Below, in pieces: positions 22,801 to 35,056 of a stretch of 64,000 nt of DNA. Every line of letters starts with the position of its first letter. Position 1 is the stretch's first letter. The notes beneath the pieces are model-generated. The model was not told the origin of the DNA and made no database searches. It saw only the letters and a list, made by a program, of their open reading frames with translations. A program made the translations under genes and the position numbers. The stretch comes from Xenopus tropicalis (Eukaryota; Chordata; Amphibia; Anura; Pipidae): positions 3,441,133-3,505,132 of the forward strand of contig NC_030683.2 of assembly GCF_000004195.4 (NCBI RefSeq), read 5' to 3'.

Positions 22801-25688
22801 AGGGAGAGGAGGGGTGTAGGTCACGCCCTATGAACCCCTCAGACTTGGGGGTGCATAAGTATCCAGAGAGGACCCTATGAATAAGGGTTGGACAGTGGTC
22901 GGAACCCCAAATGAGCTTCTTCAGGGGCATTAGAGGTGTTAGTGCTTGGGGTGGAATTGATCCCACGACCCCAGCAATGGAAGAAGAACCTTATTAACCC
23001 TTTACAGTCAAATTCAAACTAAATGAGTTTTGAATGACAAAGCAGAAATGATGCCCAAAAGCCGAGCTGTGGTCAGAATCGAACTCAGGACCCCACACAA
23101 GGGTATGAAGGCCAAGCAGAGAGAGGGGGAGGAGCTTACTTGTGCCCCTATAGGCTTTAGATTTGTCCATGAGGGACTTCTAAACACCTATAAGCACAGG
23201 CTGTGCCCTCCCACGAGCACCGGCCAATCAGAACCAGCAGTACATTGGATAAAGGTTTCCACTCTCTGCCCCAAACCTGAACATTTGGGTTGGAATTCTT
23301 TCCTTTTCCTAGAAATTCCAGCAGGTTGATTGGAACAAGATGTCTCCCGCGGTGCAACTAAATATGGGAAATAGAATAGAACACGACCCAGTTATGGAAA
23401 CTGTTGGTCAGCTCTTTCTCAGGTAGGTCGGTCATTATAAACAACATGGCAGCTTCATCCATTGGCCAGGTCTGACCTCCAACTGGAAGCCTCTCCATCC
23501 CAACTCTTCTCTTCGGCCTCCAGCGAGGTTGGACCGAGCTTCTTACTGGGGCCCCTCACTCATCATCCAGCCTACTGCCCATGTCCCATAGCTTGGGTCA
23601 CATGAGCCAAGGCCGATTGGCCACTGGCCACAAGAACATGAGCCATCTCTTTAGCTATGGCGGCCGTACCAGAGAGGCCCCCAGAAGCCCAATGGCCTGT
23701 GCCAAACTAAGCAGCCATTATTTTCAATGAGACGTTGGTTCTCCATTTTGATATGGGCCCTAGCCATACTGGCCACTCTCTGCCCCTGGCCAAACCCCAT
23801 AATGGACTCTATGTGAGAGGATTTTCTGACCCAACAGGGGGGTTCTGGGAGGAAATAAGGATTATTGCCCACATATGAACTCGAGGCAAGGGCAAGTAGT
23901 AGTAGGGTAAGTACCGGAGCATTTACCCCGGATCTTATTCCTACAGTAATGATTAAACAAACCCAAATAATGGCTACAGTAGCTGCAATGTGATTGGCTG
24001 CTGCGGCCCCAGTAATAGCCCGGCATTGGCTCACACACCGGCAGCGGAACAGCAGGAAAACCACACAGAACCCTCTGTTTCCCTGCAAACCCGGTCATTT
24101 TATCATTACTGTAATTGGCCGGTGAAGCAGCAAAACCACAGGGGGCTTTTGTTAGGGGGGGGGATGTAGCGCCATGGCCTCTGGGTTGGGCCATAAGTGA
24201 CTGAGCCACAGGGCTTCTTCTGCCCCAGACGCCAGGAGCAAAACACAGGCTTTGGGGTAAAAGAGTTTCCATTTTCAGTAACAGGGAACAGCTGGAGGGG
24301 GAATTGGGGGCCCTAATTATTTACATGGGGTATTAAAGGGGAAGCTAAAGTAAGGGCTTGTATAAATGTTATACTGTATTGGGCTGAGCCCTAGGAGCAG
24401 AACATATAAACCCACGGGAACACTACTTTGGGGGCGCTGTACTCGATAGGCCATATATGAAGGGAAATGATACATACATATTCTAATACTCAATTTGGCG
24501 TCCAAACTGATAGGGTCTCTCTCCTGAATTTCTGCCCTATGTTTGGGTTTTGGGCTCCCCCATGACTGGCAGGATTGGACCCTTCCACCTTCCTGCAGCT
24601 CCTCCTTTTCCCCTTTCTGAGCAGAACATATGAATGGACTTTGGTACCGCAATCTAGAACCTCCTCCACCGGCAGAACTACAAGCTCCAGCGTTGTCTCG
24701 AAATTCTGCTCATTGTGGTCCCAGACACACAGGGACCACAGAAGAGAGGTCCAGAACCTCGGCGCCGCTCCACTCTGTCCCACTGGGCCACTCAGAGGCA
24801 TCAGGTAGAATGGACCCCCTTATACACTCGCCGGGTCAGAACCCCTATATGGGCCACTGGGATAGAAGGTTAAAACGACTGCTCGGTGGCACGGGGTCAA
24901 TCGAGTGCAAGTTGGGCCGAACCCCCCAATAGAATTGTTGGGTCTCACCCCCGCCCACAACAAATGATTAAATTCTGTTTGGGATTTAGCCAAATTCAAT
25001 CTGCAATAGAGTGCAAGCTCTTTGGGTTATTTTCTCTCTGTGCCATTATTGGGGGGCCACACACATTCAGCAGCCCCCACCCCTCATTGCTAAACACTAA
25101 ATATCAGCTTTGTACAAGTCGTTATGTCAATGACCCTTAATCAGCCCTAATTTAACCCTTTGGCACTGAGCAGCTTTTGTGCCGGGCCGGGAAGGGCCAC
25201 ACGGACGTAACCTACACGCAGTCGCCACGGGAATCTGCTGAAATGTTTCTCCCAAAAATTCCGCTGCTCTCACCGAGCTCCGACTCGCAAGAAACGCTGC
25301 GATTTCTGCAAACGGCGAGCCCAGTGCGGCTCAAGAGCGCAGCCTATGTGTGCAAAGCGGTAATGCAGCCGGCGCGGCCGGGCAGGGAATAAACTCAAAT
25401 GTATCGGGAAATGTCAAACTTACACAGATAAAAAAAGATATTGTTTTTGCTTATTCTAAAGAGAAAATGTTCAGCAAAATAAAGAAATAAAGTTTATTTT
25501 CCCCCAGTTACTTACGTGTATTTATTAATAACTGATTAATTTCCACTATACACGCAGATACGGCCCAGATACAGGAACCAGAGGGGGAACTAAGATACGA
25601 GTTGGACGGAACAGATGGGGCAGTAACAGTGGGGAACAATATTTATACTGGGGCTGGGGAAGCAATTCCACCCCCAAGGCAAAAATAA
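22801..25688. other. About 2.9 kb of mostly unique sequence, no gene recognised
   Basis: No exon with splice sites was identified. A solo MITE-like end, ttaaaggggaagctaaag, lies near 24334. The 25140-25560 part (gcgatttctgcaaacggcg, ttattaataactgattaatt) is complex and could be a conserved element. Open frames up to 145 codons on the minus strand near 23651-24272 overlap in several phases and are not recognisable proteins. Confidence 0.4.
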
Positions 25689-26829
25689 GCACTCACCCCA
25701 AATCCCCCCCTAACTGGCCTTCAGGCTGGGCCCCCTTAGCCCATAACAAGGTTACAGATATATAGAAACATTGGGGTAACAGTCACCCTGCTATAGTTCC
25801 AGGGGTACCCAGGGCACAAATAAGCACTCACCCCAAATCCCCCCCTAACTGGCCTTCAGGCTGGGCCCCCTTAGCCCATAACAAGGTTACAGATACATAG
25901 AAACATTGGGCTAAGGGGGCCCAGCCTGAAGGCCAGTTAGGGGGGATTTGGGGTGAGTGCTTATTTGTGCCCTGGGTACCCCTGGAACTATAGCGGGGTG
26001 ACTGTTACCCCAATGTTTCTATATATCTGTAACCTTGTTATGGGCTAAGGGGGCCCAGCCTGAAGGCCAGTTAGGGGGGATTTGGGGTGAGTGCTTATTG
26101 TGCCCTGGGTACCCCTGGAACTATAGCAGGGTGACTGTTACCCCAATGTTCTATATATCTGTAACCTTGTTATGGGCTAAGGGGGCCCAGCCTGAAGGCC
26201 AGTTAGGGGGGGATTTGGGGTGAGTGCTTATTTGTGCCCTGGGTACCCCTGGAACTATAGCGGGGTGACTGTTACCCCAATGTTTCTATATATCTGTAAC
26301 CTTGTTATGGGCTAAGGGGGCCCAGCCTGAAGGCCAGTTAGGGGGGATTTGGGGTGAGTGCTTATTTGTGCCCTGGGTACCCCTGGAACTATAGCGGGGT
26401 GACTGTTACCCCAATGTTTCTATATATCTGTAACCTTGTTATGGGCTAAGGGGGCCCAGCCTGAAGGCCAGTTAGGGGGGGATTTGGGGTGAGTGCTTAT
26501 TTGTGCCCTGGGTTCCCCTGGAACTATAGCGGGGTGACTGTTACCCCAATGTTTCTATATATCTGTAACCTTGTTATGGGCTAAGGGGGCCCAGCCTGAA
26601 GGCCAGTTAGGGGGGGATTTGGGGTGAGTGCTTATTTGTGCCCTGGGTACCCCTGGAACTATAGCGGGGTGACTGTTACCCCAATGTTTCTATATATCTG
26701 TAACCTTGTTATGGGCTAAGGGGGCCCAGCCTGAAGGCCAGTTAGGGGGGATTTGGGGTGAGTGCTTATTTGTGCCCTGGGTACCCCTGGAACTATAGCG
26801 GGGTGACTGTAACCCCAATGTTTCTATAT
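25689..26829. repeat. 134-bp minisatellite, locus 1, with an inverted first segment
   Basis: From about 25911 to 26829 about seven copies run in one direction (marker ggcccagcctgaaggccagt). From 25689 to 25910 about one and a half copies run in the opposite direction (actggccttcaggctgggcc). The turn-around is near 25910, so the start of the locus is a large palindrome. The shared flank continues at 26830. Confidence 0.93.
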
Positions 26830-27190
26830 ATGTGATTTTGCCACATTATGTATCAGTACATTGGGCACAATACAAGGACAAGTTGCCCATAAAAGATAAA
26901 AGTGTAGGAATGGGAGTTTCTGTATAACTGTGCCAGTTCTAGGCTCCGTGAGTGGAATCGTTTTTCCATTTGCTCCAATAAACCCCCAGTAAATGCTGCT
27001 GCTGGTTCCTCTGGGCCAATAAAAGCCGCTCCCGTGGGTCACAGGTTGTGCGGGGGGGAAAGTGAAAGTCACACGTTGCCGTGAGTTTGAGGCTATAAGC
27101 CAATGGTGTCGGAGGAAAGCATACAACTCCCAGCATCCTCTGTTGGCCGGACCTGGGACAGACAGCTTAGAGCAACTTGTAGACAATGAT
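26830..27190. mobile_element. Shared flank of the 134-bp array (copy 1)
   Basis: From gtgattttgccacattatgt to gcttagagcaact this ~365-bp segment is repeated almost identically at 34697-35056 beside the second 134-bp array. Array plus flank therefore behave as one dispersed unit. The reverse frame of 138 codons here is matched by one in the second copy, but has no recognised similarity and is likely fortuitous. Confidence 0.85.
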
Positions 27191-27982
27191 TGTGGATTGT
27201 AAGCTCTGCTGAACGTATCTGTAAGCAGCTTGTACATCACCCCGGGCTATGATGGTGATATAAATCAATATGCAGGTCCCACACTGAGCTGTGCATCAGG
27301 GCAGAAGGGGAGACCCCACCCTGTGGCTTAGGGGCCCTTTGTCCGATTGCACCTTAGCTACATCAGTTCAAGCGGAAAAAGACTTTGTGCCGAGCACTAT
27401 AGAGCGCCGCTGCCGCCGCCGCCGCCGCTGACCCTCTAAATCCCAGGCCTACCCCAGGCGGCTGTTAGCGTGCCACATAATGGCATATTAATGCCCCCCC
27501 CCCACATTTTCCATCTTGACAAAGTGATTAAAATTAAGCCGTGGAGCACGTGACGAAGGAATTAGCCCGCTAGGAGCCGGGGCAGTTTCCCAGATGGCGA
27601 GTTGTGCGCTGGGGCGGCTGAGCCGCACGCGGGTGAAATTCTAATGACTGGCGAGGGTTTGATGTCGGCTACAAAGCGGCGGCGGCGGGCGTTTGTGGGG
27701 AAGGTAGATAGGGAGCCTGGGGGCCGTTCTCATTAAGGGCACGGTGACATCGACTCCTGCCTGCCGATACCATCGGTGTCATTTTCCTCTCAAACGATAA
27801 GGCGCTGTCCTGCCCGGGCCCGATTAGGGCGAAGGAATGATTAGAAAATGCACTTTTATTGAGCGCGGATGGAGCGATAAACACAGCTCAGCCCCCGGGG
27901 GGGGGGGCATTCGGCTTTCTTTTATTTTAAAGGGATATTTGCGGTGACAGGGGCGGTAATGACCCCCAAACACTGACGCTTA
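27191..27982. other. Unique block, candidate conserved noncoding element (27480-27880)
   Basis: Includes a short GCC repeat (27407-27428) followed by complex DNA with aaagtgattaaaattaagcc, gcacgtgacgaaggaattag and tgattagaaaatgcactttt. An E-box-like cacgtg sits near 27548. The mix of AT homeobox-like motifs and intact CpGs suggests a regulatory element. No gene. Confidence 0.45.
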
Positions 27983-28864
27983 TGTACAGGGACCCGTTAT
28001 TTGGATATCCATACCTTAAGGCTACCAAATAAATCATGTAACCATGAAATAAACCCAATAGGGCTGTTCTGCCCCAATAAGGGGTAATTATATCTTAGTT
28101 GGGATCAAGTACAGGTACTGTTTTATTATTACAGAGAAAAGGGAATCATTTAACCATGAAATAAACCCAATAGGGCTGTTCTGCCCCAATAAGGGGTAAT
28201 TATATCTTAGTTGGGATCAAGTACAGGTACTGTTTTATTATTACAGAGAAAAGGGAATCATTTAACCATGAAATAAACCCAATAGGGCTGTTCTGCCCCA
28301 ATAAGGGGTAATTATATCTTAGTTGGGATCAAGTACAGGTACTGTTTTATTATTACAGAGAAAAGGGAATCATTTAACCATGAAATAAACCCAATAGGGC
28401 TGTTCTGCCCCAATAAGGGGTAATTATATCTTAGTTGGGATCAAGTACAGGTACTGTTTTATTATTACAGAGAAAAGGGAATCATTTAACCATTAAATAA
28501 ACCCAATAGGGCTGTTCTGCCCCAATAAGGGGTAATTATATCTTAGTTGGGATCAAGTACAGGTACTGTTTTATTATTACAGAGAAAAGGGAATCATTTA
28601 ACCATTAAATAAACCCAATAGGACTGTTCTGCCCCCAATAAGGGGTAATTATATCTTAGTTGGGATCAAGTACAGGTACTGTTTTATTATTACAGAGAAA
28701 AGGGAATCATTTAACCATTAAATAAACCCAATAGGATTGTTCTGCCCCAATAAGGGGTAATTATATCTTAGTTGAAAAATCTGAATTATTTGATTAAAAT
28801 GGAGTCTATTGAAGGAGGCTATTCCGTAAATCAGAGCTTTCTGGATAATAGATCCCATACCTGT
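27983..28864. mobile_element. MITE with internal 112-bp tandem units (copy B, opposite orientation to copy A)
   Basis: Seven near-identical units with marker tcaagtacaggtactgtttt are flanked on the right by ttctggataatagatcccat acctg. The left end (gtacagggacccgttat) is partly deleted. Units match those in copy A after reverse complementing. Confidence 0.85.
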
Positions 28865-28868
28865 GTAT

Positions 28869-28911
<43 letters not shown>
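28865..28911. repeat. (AC)n(AT)n microsatellite at the MITE edge
   Basis: About five AC and then sixteen AT dinucleotides directly follow the MITE terminus. Confidence 0.95.
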
Positions 28912-28912
<1 letters not shown>

Positions 28913-31163
28913 CTGAACATTAAACTATAGTCTCACAGAACCAACAGGAAACAACAGAACATAAATATAGATACAATGTACCCAGTTACATTCAGGGACC
29001 TCTCCCCCCACAAAATTCTAATGTCGCTCTATGCGACTCCCCAATATCCAATCATTACACAATCTCTGTGATTTCAACCTTTATAGCTAAATAAAATCTG
29101 CACTGCTGGTTCTGGCTCCTGAAACAATGTACATTTACACACAGGTTTCTCTTGGAAATGTACAACGACCCAAAACAAGAGGGGAGCAGGCCCCTGCCCT
29201 GCAGAGCTTACAATCTAAACGAGTGAGTTACAGATGTATTTGTCGGCTGCTACATTGTTTCATAATAACATAATACATTATAATGAAGGTATATGGGAAA
29301 GTTGCTTAGAATTACATTTTCTCTCATTAGGCCGATGCAGGTTTTGGGTGGAGTTCCCCTTAAACTCGCCATACGTGGGGCTTATTGCCAGTATTATTAG
29401 CCATTAGGAGCAGAGGGAGCTGGGGGGGATCTCTTTGTTCCTCACTTACATGATCTCTCCCTTCCCTGCGATTATCTCTGCACAAAGCTGACACTCGTAT
29501 TCGCCAAAACTCGCTGCGGGGGGAAACGCGGGCGCAATAAATACCCGTCTCTCGTTACTGGAGATGCCGAGGGCTCCGAGGGAGAACATAAAACAAACAT
29601 TGATTTCTCTCTCTTTATTATATGAATGTGGGGCCCCCGCAGCCCCTGCGCTGACAGTTCATAAGGGAGACCTTTAACCCGGCCCCGGGGCAAAATAAAA
29701 GTAAATTCATCCCAATCTGAGCCGCTCTCCCTCCCCCAGTTAAACCAGTGAGTTGGTGAATATGGTGCAATACAGGGAGCCGGGGGGGGGGTCAGTGCAA
29801 AATGTGTGTGTGTGGGGGGGGGGCTGTTACTTTCGGACTGTACCAATGGTGGCACCAAAGGGGCTGTAACTGTGGGAATAGGAAGCCTCTAATGCTTTAT
29901 AGAAGGGTTAATTGTCATCGCTGTTGCTGAACTATTCATCTGCTGCTGAGGATGCTGGGAGTTGTACAGTGCTTCATTACCCACGTATGGGATCTATTAT
30001 CCAGAATGTTTGGAACCTGGGGTTCATGGGTAATGAGTTTCCAGCTCACAGAATACAAGCTAGAAGGCTGATCCATGGGCAGTAGGGGCAACTGGAAGGT
30101 GTAGATAGAAAGTAATAGCCCCTCTCAGGGCCAGGCAGAGGGTTGGGTCCTAGAGGTCACTGTGTTTCTATGCTCTGTGCTATTTATGAAGATGAAAGCC
30201 AATGGTATTGATCACTATCAGTGATTCCTTCTGATGTAGGGGGGGTGCAAACCAACCCCCCCCCCCCGGGGCATCTCATCTCTCTTTAATTTGCTTTAAT
30301 GCTGTTGCCTATGCGCTAACATTGGGGGTCCCACCAATTGTATAACAAGGGTCTCCCCCCCATCGAGGAGCAATGGACTGACCCAGAATCAAACCCAGTG
30401 TTTAAGAGCAAATGGCTCATTGTTATTTTGGAGAAGGCACCTTCAGTAATCTCCTTTCTGTTCATTATCGGGGGCATTAATGCTCGGCTGAGTTGCTAAC
30501 AGGATAAACATCCCTAAACCTAAAAGAAAAGGGCAGTTGGGCCATACGGCCGGCTGGAGGTGGCTATCGGCCATTTGCATTTAAAAGCCACTTACAAATG
30601 GGAAGGGGGGGCAAGTAGGTCCTAATAGGGAGAGAAAAGCCTTTGTCTGGGCCGTGACATGAGACTCTATGGTTTAGTCTATTATTATAATTACCGATAT
30701 ATCAGCCAAGAGATGTAATAGGCAGGTACATACGGTAGTGTATATTGCACAGACTGCCCTCCCTGGGGCTGGAAAACACTATCTACCCCCTGCAGCTACA
30801 ATGAATAAGTCATTTAAACCAGTGGCTGCACTACAACTCCCAGAGCCCCCCACTGATGTCCAACTGGGTGATGGGGATGGGCAGCAGCTAAAGGTTAATG
30901 TATAAGGGCCCCACTGCTGGCCGGCGGCTTCTCTGAAGGACAAGGGTTGGCCACCATCTGCACCAACAACATACCCTACAGGAATGCTGTGGGCACTGCC
31001 ATCTTTGAGGGGTAGAATTGCAGTTGAACACAAGCGATGTGGCCCCATGGGATATTCTTCACATCAGCCAATTGTATGAGGGGCAATAGTTTTGTTCTGG
31101 GGGTAGAAGGGCACAGGGATGGCCCCCTATACCGAGGAAATATCAGATGCCGAAAGATGATAA
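28912..31163. other. About 2.25 kb of mostly unique sequence, no gene recognised
   Basis: Parts resemble old dispersed repeat (ctgcagagcttacaatctaa near 29200). The 29440-29700 part is complex and CpG-containing (ctcgctgcgg, aaacgcgggcgcaataaata). G-runs occur at 29783-29791 and 29815-29823, and a C-run at 30256-30268. No supported exon. Confidence 0.4.
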
Positions 31164-32020
31164 TACAGGTATGGAACCCATTATCCAGAATGCTCAAGAC
31201 CTGGGGCTTTCTGGATAAGAGATGTTTCTGTAATTTGGATCTCCATACTATTAAAAAATTTTTTTAACATTATATAAACCCGATAGGTCTGTTCTGCCCC
31301 CGATAAGGGGTAATTATATCTTAGTTGGGATCAAGTACAGGTACTGTTTTATTATTACAGAGAAAAGGGAATCATTTAACCATTAAATAAACCCAATAGG
31401 GCTGTTCTGCCCCAATAAGGGGTAATTATATCTTAGTTGGGATCAAGTACAGGTACTGTTTTATTATTACAGAGAAAAGGGAATCATTTAACCATGAAAT
31501 AAACCCAATAGGGCTGTTCTGCCCCAATAAGGGGTAATTATATCTTAGTTGGGATCAAGTACAGGTACTGTTTTATTATTACAGAGAAAAGGGAATCATT
31601 TAACCATGAAATAAAACCCAATAGGCCTGTTCTGCCCCAATAAGGGGTAATTATATCTTAGTTGGGATCAAGTACAGGTACTGTTTTATTATTACAGAGA
31701 AAAGGGAATCATTTAACCATTAAATAAACCCAATAGGGCTGTTCTGCCCCAATAAGGGGTAATTATATCTTAGTTGGGATCAAGTACAGGTACTGTTTTA
31801 TTATTACAGAGAAAAGGGAATCATTTAACCATGAAATAAACCCAATAGGGCTGTTCTGCCCCAATAAGGGGTAATTATATCTTAGTTGGGATCAAGTACA
31901 GGTACTGTTTTATTATTACAGAGAAAAGGGAATCATTTAACCATTATGATGATTAAAATAGAGTCTACGGGAGACAGCCTTCATGTAACGGGTTTCCGGA
32001 TAACGGATCCCATACCTGTA
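31164..32020. mobile_element. MITE with internal 112-bp tandem units (copy C)
   Basis: Left end tacaggtatggaacccatta and right end ggatcccatacctgta form inverted ends. Six to seven internal units share the marker ttgggatcaagtacaggtac. Left non-tandem arm (ctcaagacctggggctttct) is intact, so this is the most complete copy of the arm seen here. Confidence 0.88.
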
Positions 32021-32740
32021 TCTGCAAACCCAGAAGTGATTTTTGGGTGGGAAAGTGTTGATATGATAATGTTCTGTTGCATTTCTGTATCTAAAGACTT
32101 TGGGGTGCTGGTAAGAGAATGGCTGAACCCGTCGGCACTGTGACTCTGTAGCCCCCAAAAACGACAGTTAGTGAGTCAGCTGATCCCCCTTCTTCATCAG
32201 GCAGATGTACAGAGAGGACGCAGCCATCTTTGCAGAGATAGTTTCAGGGATGAATATCCAGACGGAGATTTATCAAGGAATCCGCGTGCCTTTGGGCCCC
32301 CAGAGCGCGGGGAGGTTCAATGGCAACGGAACAGATATAAAGAAGAAGAAGGAGCCGGGGCGGGGGGAGATTTTGTGGCAGAGCAACACCCCTGCGGCAG
32401 TTCCTTTCAGCCTCAGTGAGGTGCAAATCGTGGGGTTCAAGGAGACACAAGGAGATGCCTCTGCTGTGCATTTGATGTGCCAGGAAAGCGGGGCGTGAAA
32501 TGTAAGTGCAGCTGGGCCCCCGCGCCCTCCCAGGCACTAGCACTTTCATGGCGCGGCAACCAGCAAAGGATATTCTGAATTAGGGGCGTTTATATGATGG
32601 TACGGGCGCGTCCAGCAGGAACTGCCTCATCTCTGCTCTTGTAGGAAAAAAGCGACATTAAAATTTCCCTTCAATAAACGATTCTATTGCTTTCTAATAA
32701 CAGCAAAACCTGCATCTAACAGAGTATAGCTACTAGCTGA
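32021..32740. other. Unique sequence with one unexplained open frame
   Basis: A forward frame at 32205-32498 (97 codons) is lysine/glutamine-containing and follows a 'ttcttcatcag' acceptor-like site at about 32190-32200. I recognise no protein family in it. Overlapping frames in other phases are also open, so coding is unproven. It could be an unrecognised exon or transposon relic. Confidence 0.25.
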
Positions 32741-33375
32741 TAGCTAGAATCTCAGCCATAAAGCAGGGCAGGACTGCTGCTTACAATGGGGGGGATCAGA
32801 TAGGATCTGTGCCACTGTGACAGAATGCTCTGTTATACAGATAGCTAGAATCTCAGCCATAAAGCAGGGCAGGACTGCTGCTTACAATGGGGGGATCAGA
32901 TAGGATCTGTGCCACTGTGACAGAATGCTCTGTTATACAGATAGCTAGAATCTCAGCCATAAAGCAGGGCAGGACTGCTGCTTACAATGGGGGGGATCAG
33001 ATAGGATCTGTGCCACTGTGACAGAATGCTCTGTTATACAGATAGCTAGAATCTCAGCCATAAAGCAGGGCAGGACTGCTGCTTACAATGGGGGGATCAG
33101 ATAGGATCTGTGTCACTGTGACAGAATGCTCTGTTATACAGATAGCTAGAATCTCAGCCATAAAGCAGGGCAGGACTGCTGCTTACAATGGGGGGGGATC
33201 AGATAGGATCTGTGCCACTGTGACAGAATGCTCTGTTATACAGATAGCTAGAATCTCAGCCATAAAGCAGGGCAGGACTGCTGCTTACAATGGGGGGGGA
33301 TCAGATAGGATCTGTGCCACTGTGACAGAATGCTCTGTTATACAGATAGCTAGAATCTCAGCCATAAAGCAGGGC
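32741..33375. repeat. 101-bp minisatellite (6-7 copies)
   Basis: Marker agctagaatctcagccataa recurs at about 32743, 32844, 32944, 33045, 33146 and 33247, with a truncated copy at 33349. Unit length varies only in a G-run (ggggg to gggggggg). The 115-codon frame is an artefact. Confidence 0.96.
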
Positions 33376-34045
33376 ATTAGTGCAGCAGTGCATACTGGGA
33401 GTTACGTTGCTGGGAAGCAGTCGGGCTGGGGGTAACACAGAAGCGCAGTACCTACACTAGTACCGGATCAGAGTGCCAGCGAGAGGAGCACTAACGCGCC
33501 CATTGGCACAGTAGGACTCAAAGCCCCAGTTGGCTTCAAAGGCAACATTTCTTAATTTTTTTCCCTTCGCAGAAGTCGTCGCTTTCTAGTAACGCTGCAG
33601 CCGCCATGTTCTCGCTTTTAATGCCGCCATCGGAAATCAAAACACTTTAAAACAAATTGATGTCCTCTTTAATAGAGTCGTCCCATCATCACAGGCCGCG
33701 CGCCCTGCGTGCCCACGAGCAAGGGGGGGGTGCCGAAAAGCTCCTGCCTTTGTTGCCTCCTTCAATGGCTCAGAATAAAGAGCCTGACAATTGAGATATT
33801 GGCACCTCTGATTGACAGGCCCTAATCAGCTTATGTGGCCACTAATAAAGGCGCTCGCCCGCAGAGCTCGTATGTGCCCCCCGCTCCCCCAGCCGCCTCT
33901 AGCAACTGGCCCCCCGCTCCCCCCAGCCACCTCTAGCAACTGGCCCAGGGCTGCTTATCTGGAGCACCACTCTCTCTATTCTCATTATGAGCCAAGGAGA
34001 CACCCCAAAATATACTCTAAGGACTGGTGGGTTTGTGGGTGGGGA
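33376..34045. other. Unique block, candidate conserved noncoding element (33640-33870)
   Basis: Carries tcctctttaatagagtcgtc, cctgacaattgagatattgg and ccctaatcagcttatgtggc in complex DNA, similar in style to developmental enhancers. A short direct duplication of 'ccccccgctccccc agcc...ctctagcaactggcc' lies at 33877-33945. No gene. Confidence 0.45.
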
Positions 34046-34696
34046 ACACGGGGGCCCAGCCTGAAGGCCAGTTAGGGGGGATTTGGGGTGAGTGCTTATT
34101 TGTGCCCTGGGTACCCCTGGAACTATAGCGGGGTGACTGTTACCCCAATGTTTCTATATATCTGTAACCTTGTTATGGGCTAAGGGGGCCCAGCCTGAAG
34201 GCCAGTTAGGGGGGGATTTGGGGTGAGTGCTTATTTGTGCCCTGGGTACCCCTGGAACTATAGCGGGGTGACTGTTACCCCAATGTTTCTATATATCTGT
34301 AACCTTGTTATGGGCTAAGGGGGCCGAGCCTGAAGGCCAGTTAGGGGGGATTTGGGGTGAGTGGGTATTTGTGCCCTAGGTACCCCTGGAACTATAGCGG
34401 GGTGACTGTTACCCAATGTTTCTATATATCTGTAACCTTGTTATGGGCTAAGGGGGCCCAGCCTGAAGGCCAGTTAGGGGGGGATTTGGGGTGAGTGCTT
34501 ATTTGTGCCCTGGGTACCCCTGGAACTATAGCGGGGTGACTGTTACCCCAATGTTTCTATATATCTGTAACCTTGTTATGGGCTAAGGGGGTCCAGCCTG
34601 AAGGCCAGTTAGGGGGGGATTTGGGGTGAGTGCTTATTTGTGCCCTGGGTACCCCTGGAACTATAGCGGGGTGACTGTTACCCCAATGTTTCTATA
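34046..34696. repeat. 134-bp minisatellite, locus 2 (about 5 copies)
   Basis: Same unit and orientation as 25911-26829, with marker cagcctgaaggccagttagg. No inverted copy is present here. The last copy ends tatatatgtgattttgccac exactly as at locus 1. Confidence 0.95.
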
Positions 34697-35056
34697 TATG
34701 TGATTTTGCCACATTATGTATCAGTACATTGGGCACAATACAAGGACAAGTTGCCCATAAAAGATAAAAGTGTAGGAATGGGAGTTTCTGTATAACTGTG
34801 CCAGTTCTAGGCTCCGTGAGTGGAATCGTTTTTCCATTTGCTCCAATAAACCCCCAGTAAATGCTGCTGCTGGTTCCTCTGGGCCAATAAAAGCCGCTCC
34901 CGTGGGTCACAGGTTGTGCGGGGGAAAGTGAAAGCCACACGTTGCCGTGAGTTTGAGGATAGAAGCCAATGGTGTCGGAGGCAAGCATACAACTCCCAGC
35001 ATCCTCTGTTGGCCGGACCTGGGACAGACAGCTTAGAGCAACTCGTAAACAATGAG
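34697..35056. mobile_element. Shared flank of the 134-bp array (copy 2)
   Basis: Near-identical to 26830-27190, with a few substitutions and a 2-bp indel in the cggggg run. Similarity ends near gcaactcgtaaacaatga, which marks the element boundary. Confidence 0.85.

Noticed and set aside
23651..24272. Minus-strand frames of 136-145 codons that might be a further vti1a exon
   Set aside because: None of the expected Vti1a phrases for the rest of the SNARE helix or the membrane anchor is present.
26824..27240. 138-codon reverse frame repeated at 34692-35105 (137 codons), suggesting a gene pair
   Set aside because: The two frames are alike because the DNA is a duplicated repeat flank. Indels between copies shift the frame, and no protein family is recognised.
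27405..27430. GCC repeat as a possible 5' UTR or CpG-island promoter
   Set aside because: The repeat is short, and no first exon, TATA element or start-like frame with a donor follows on either strand.
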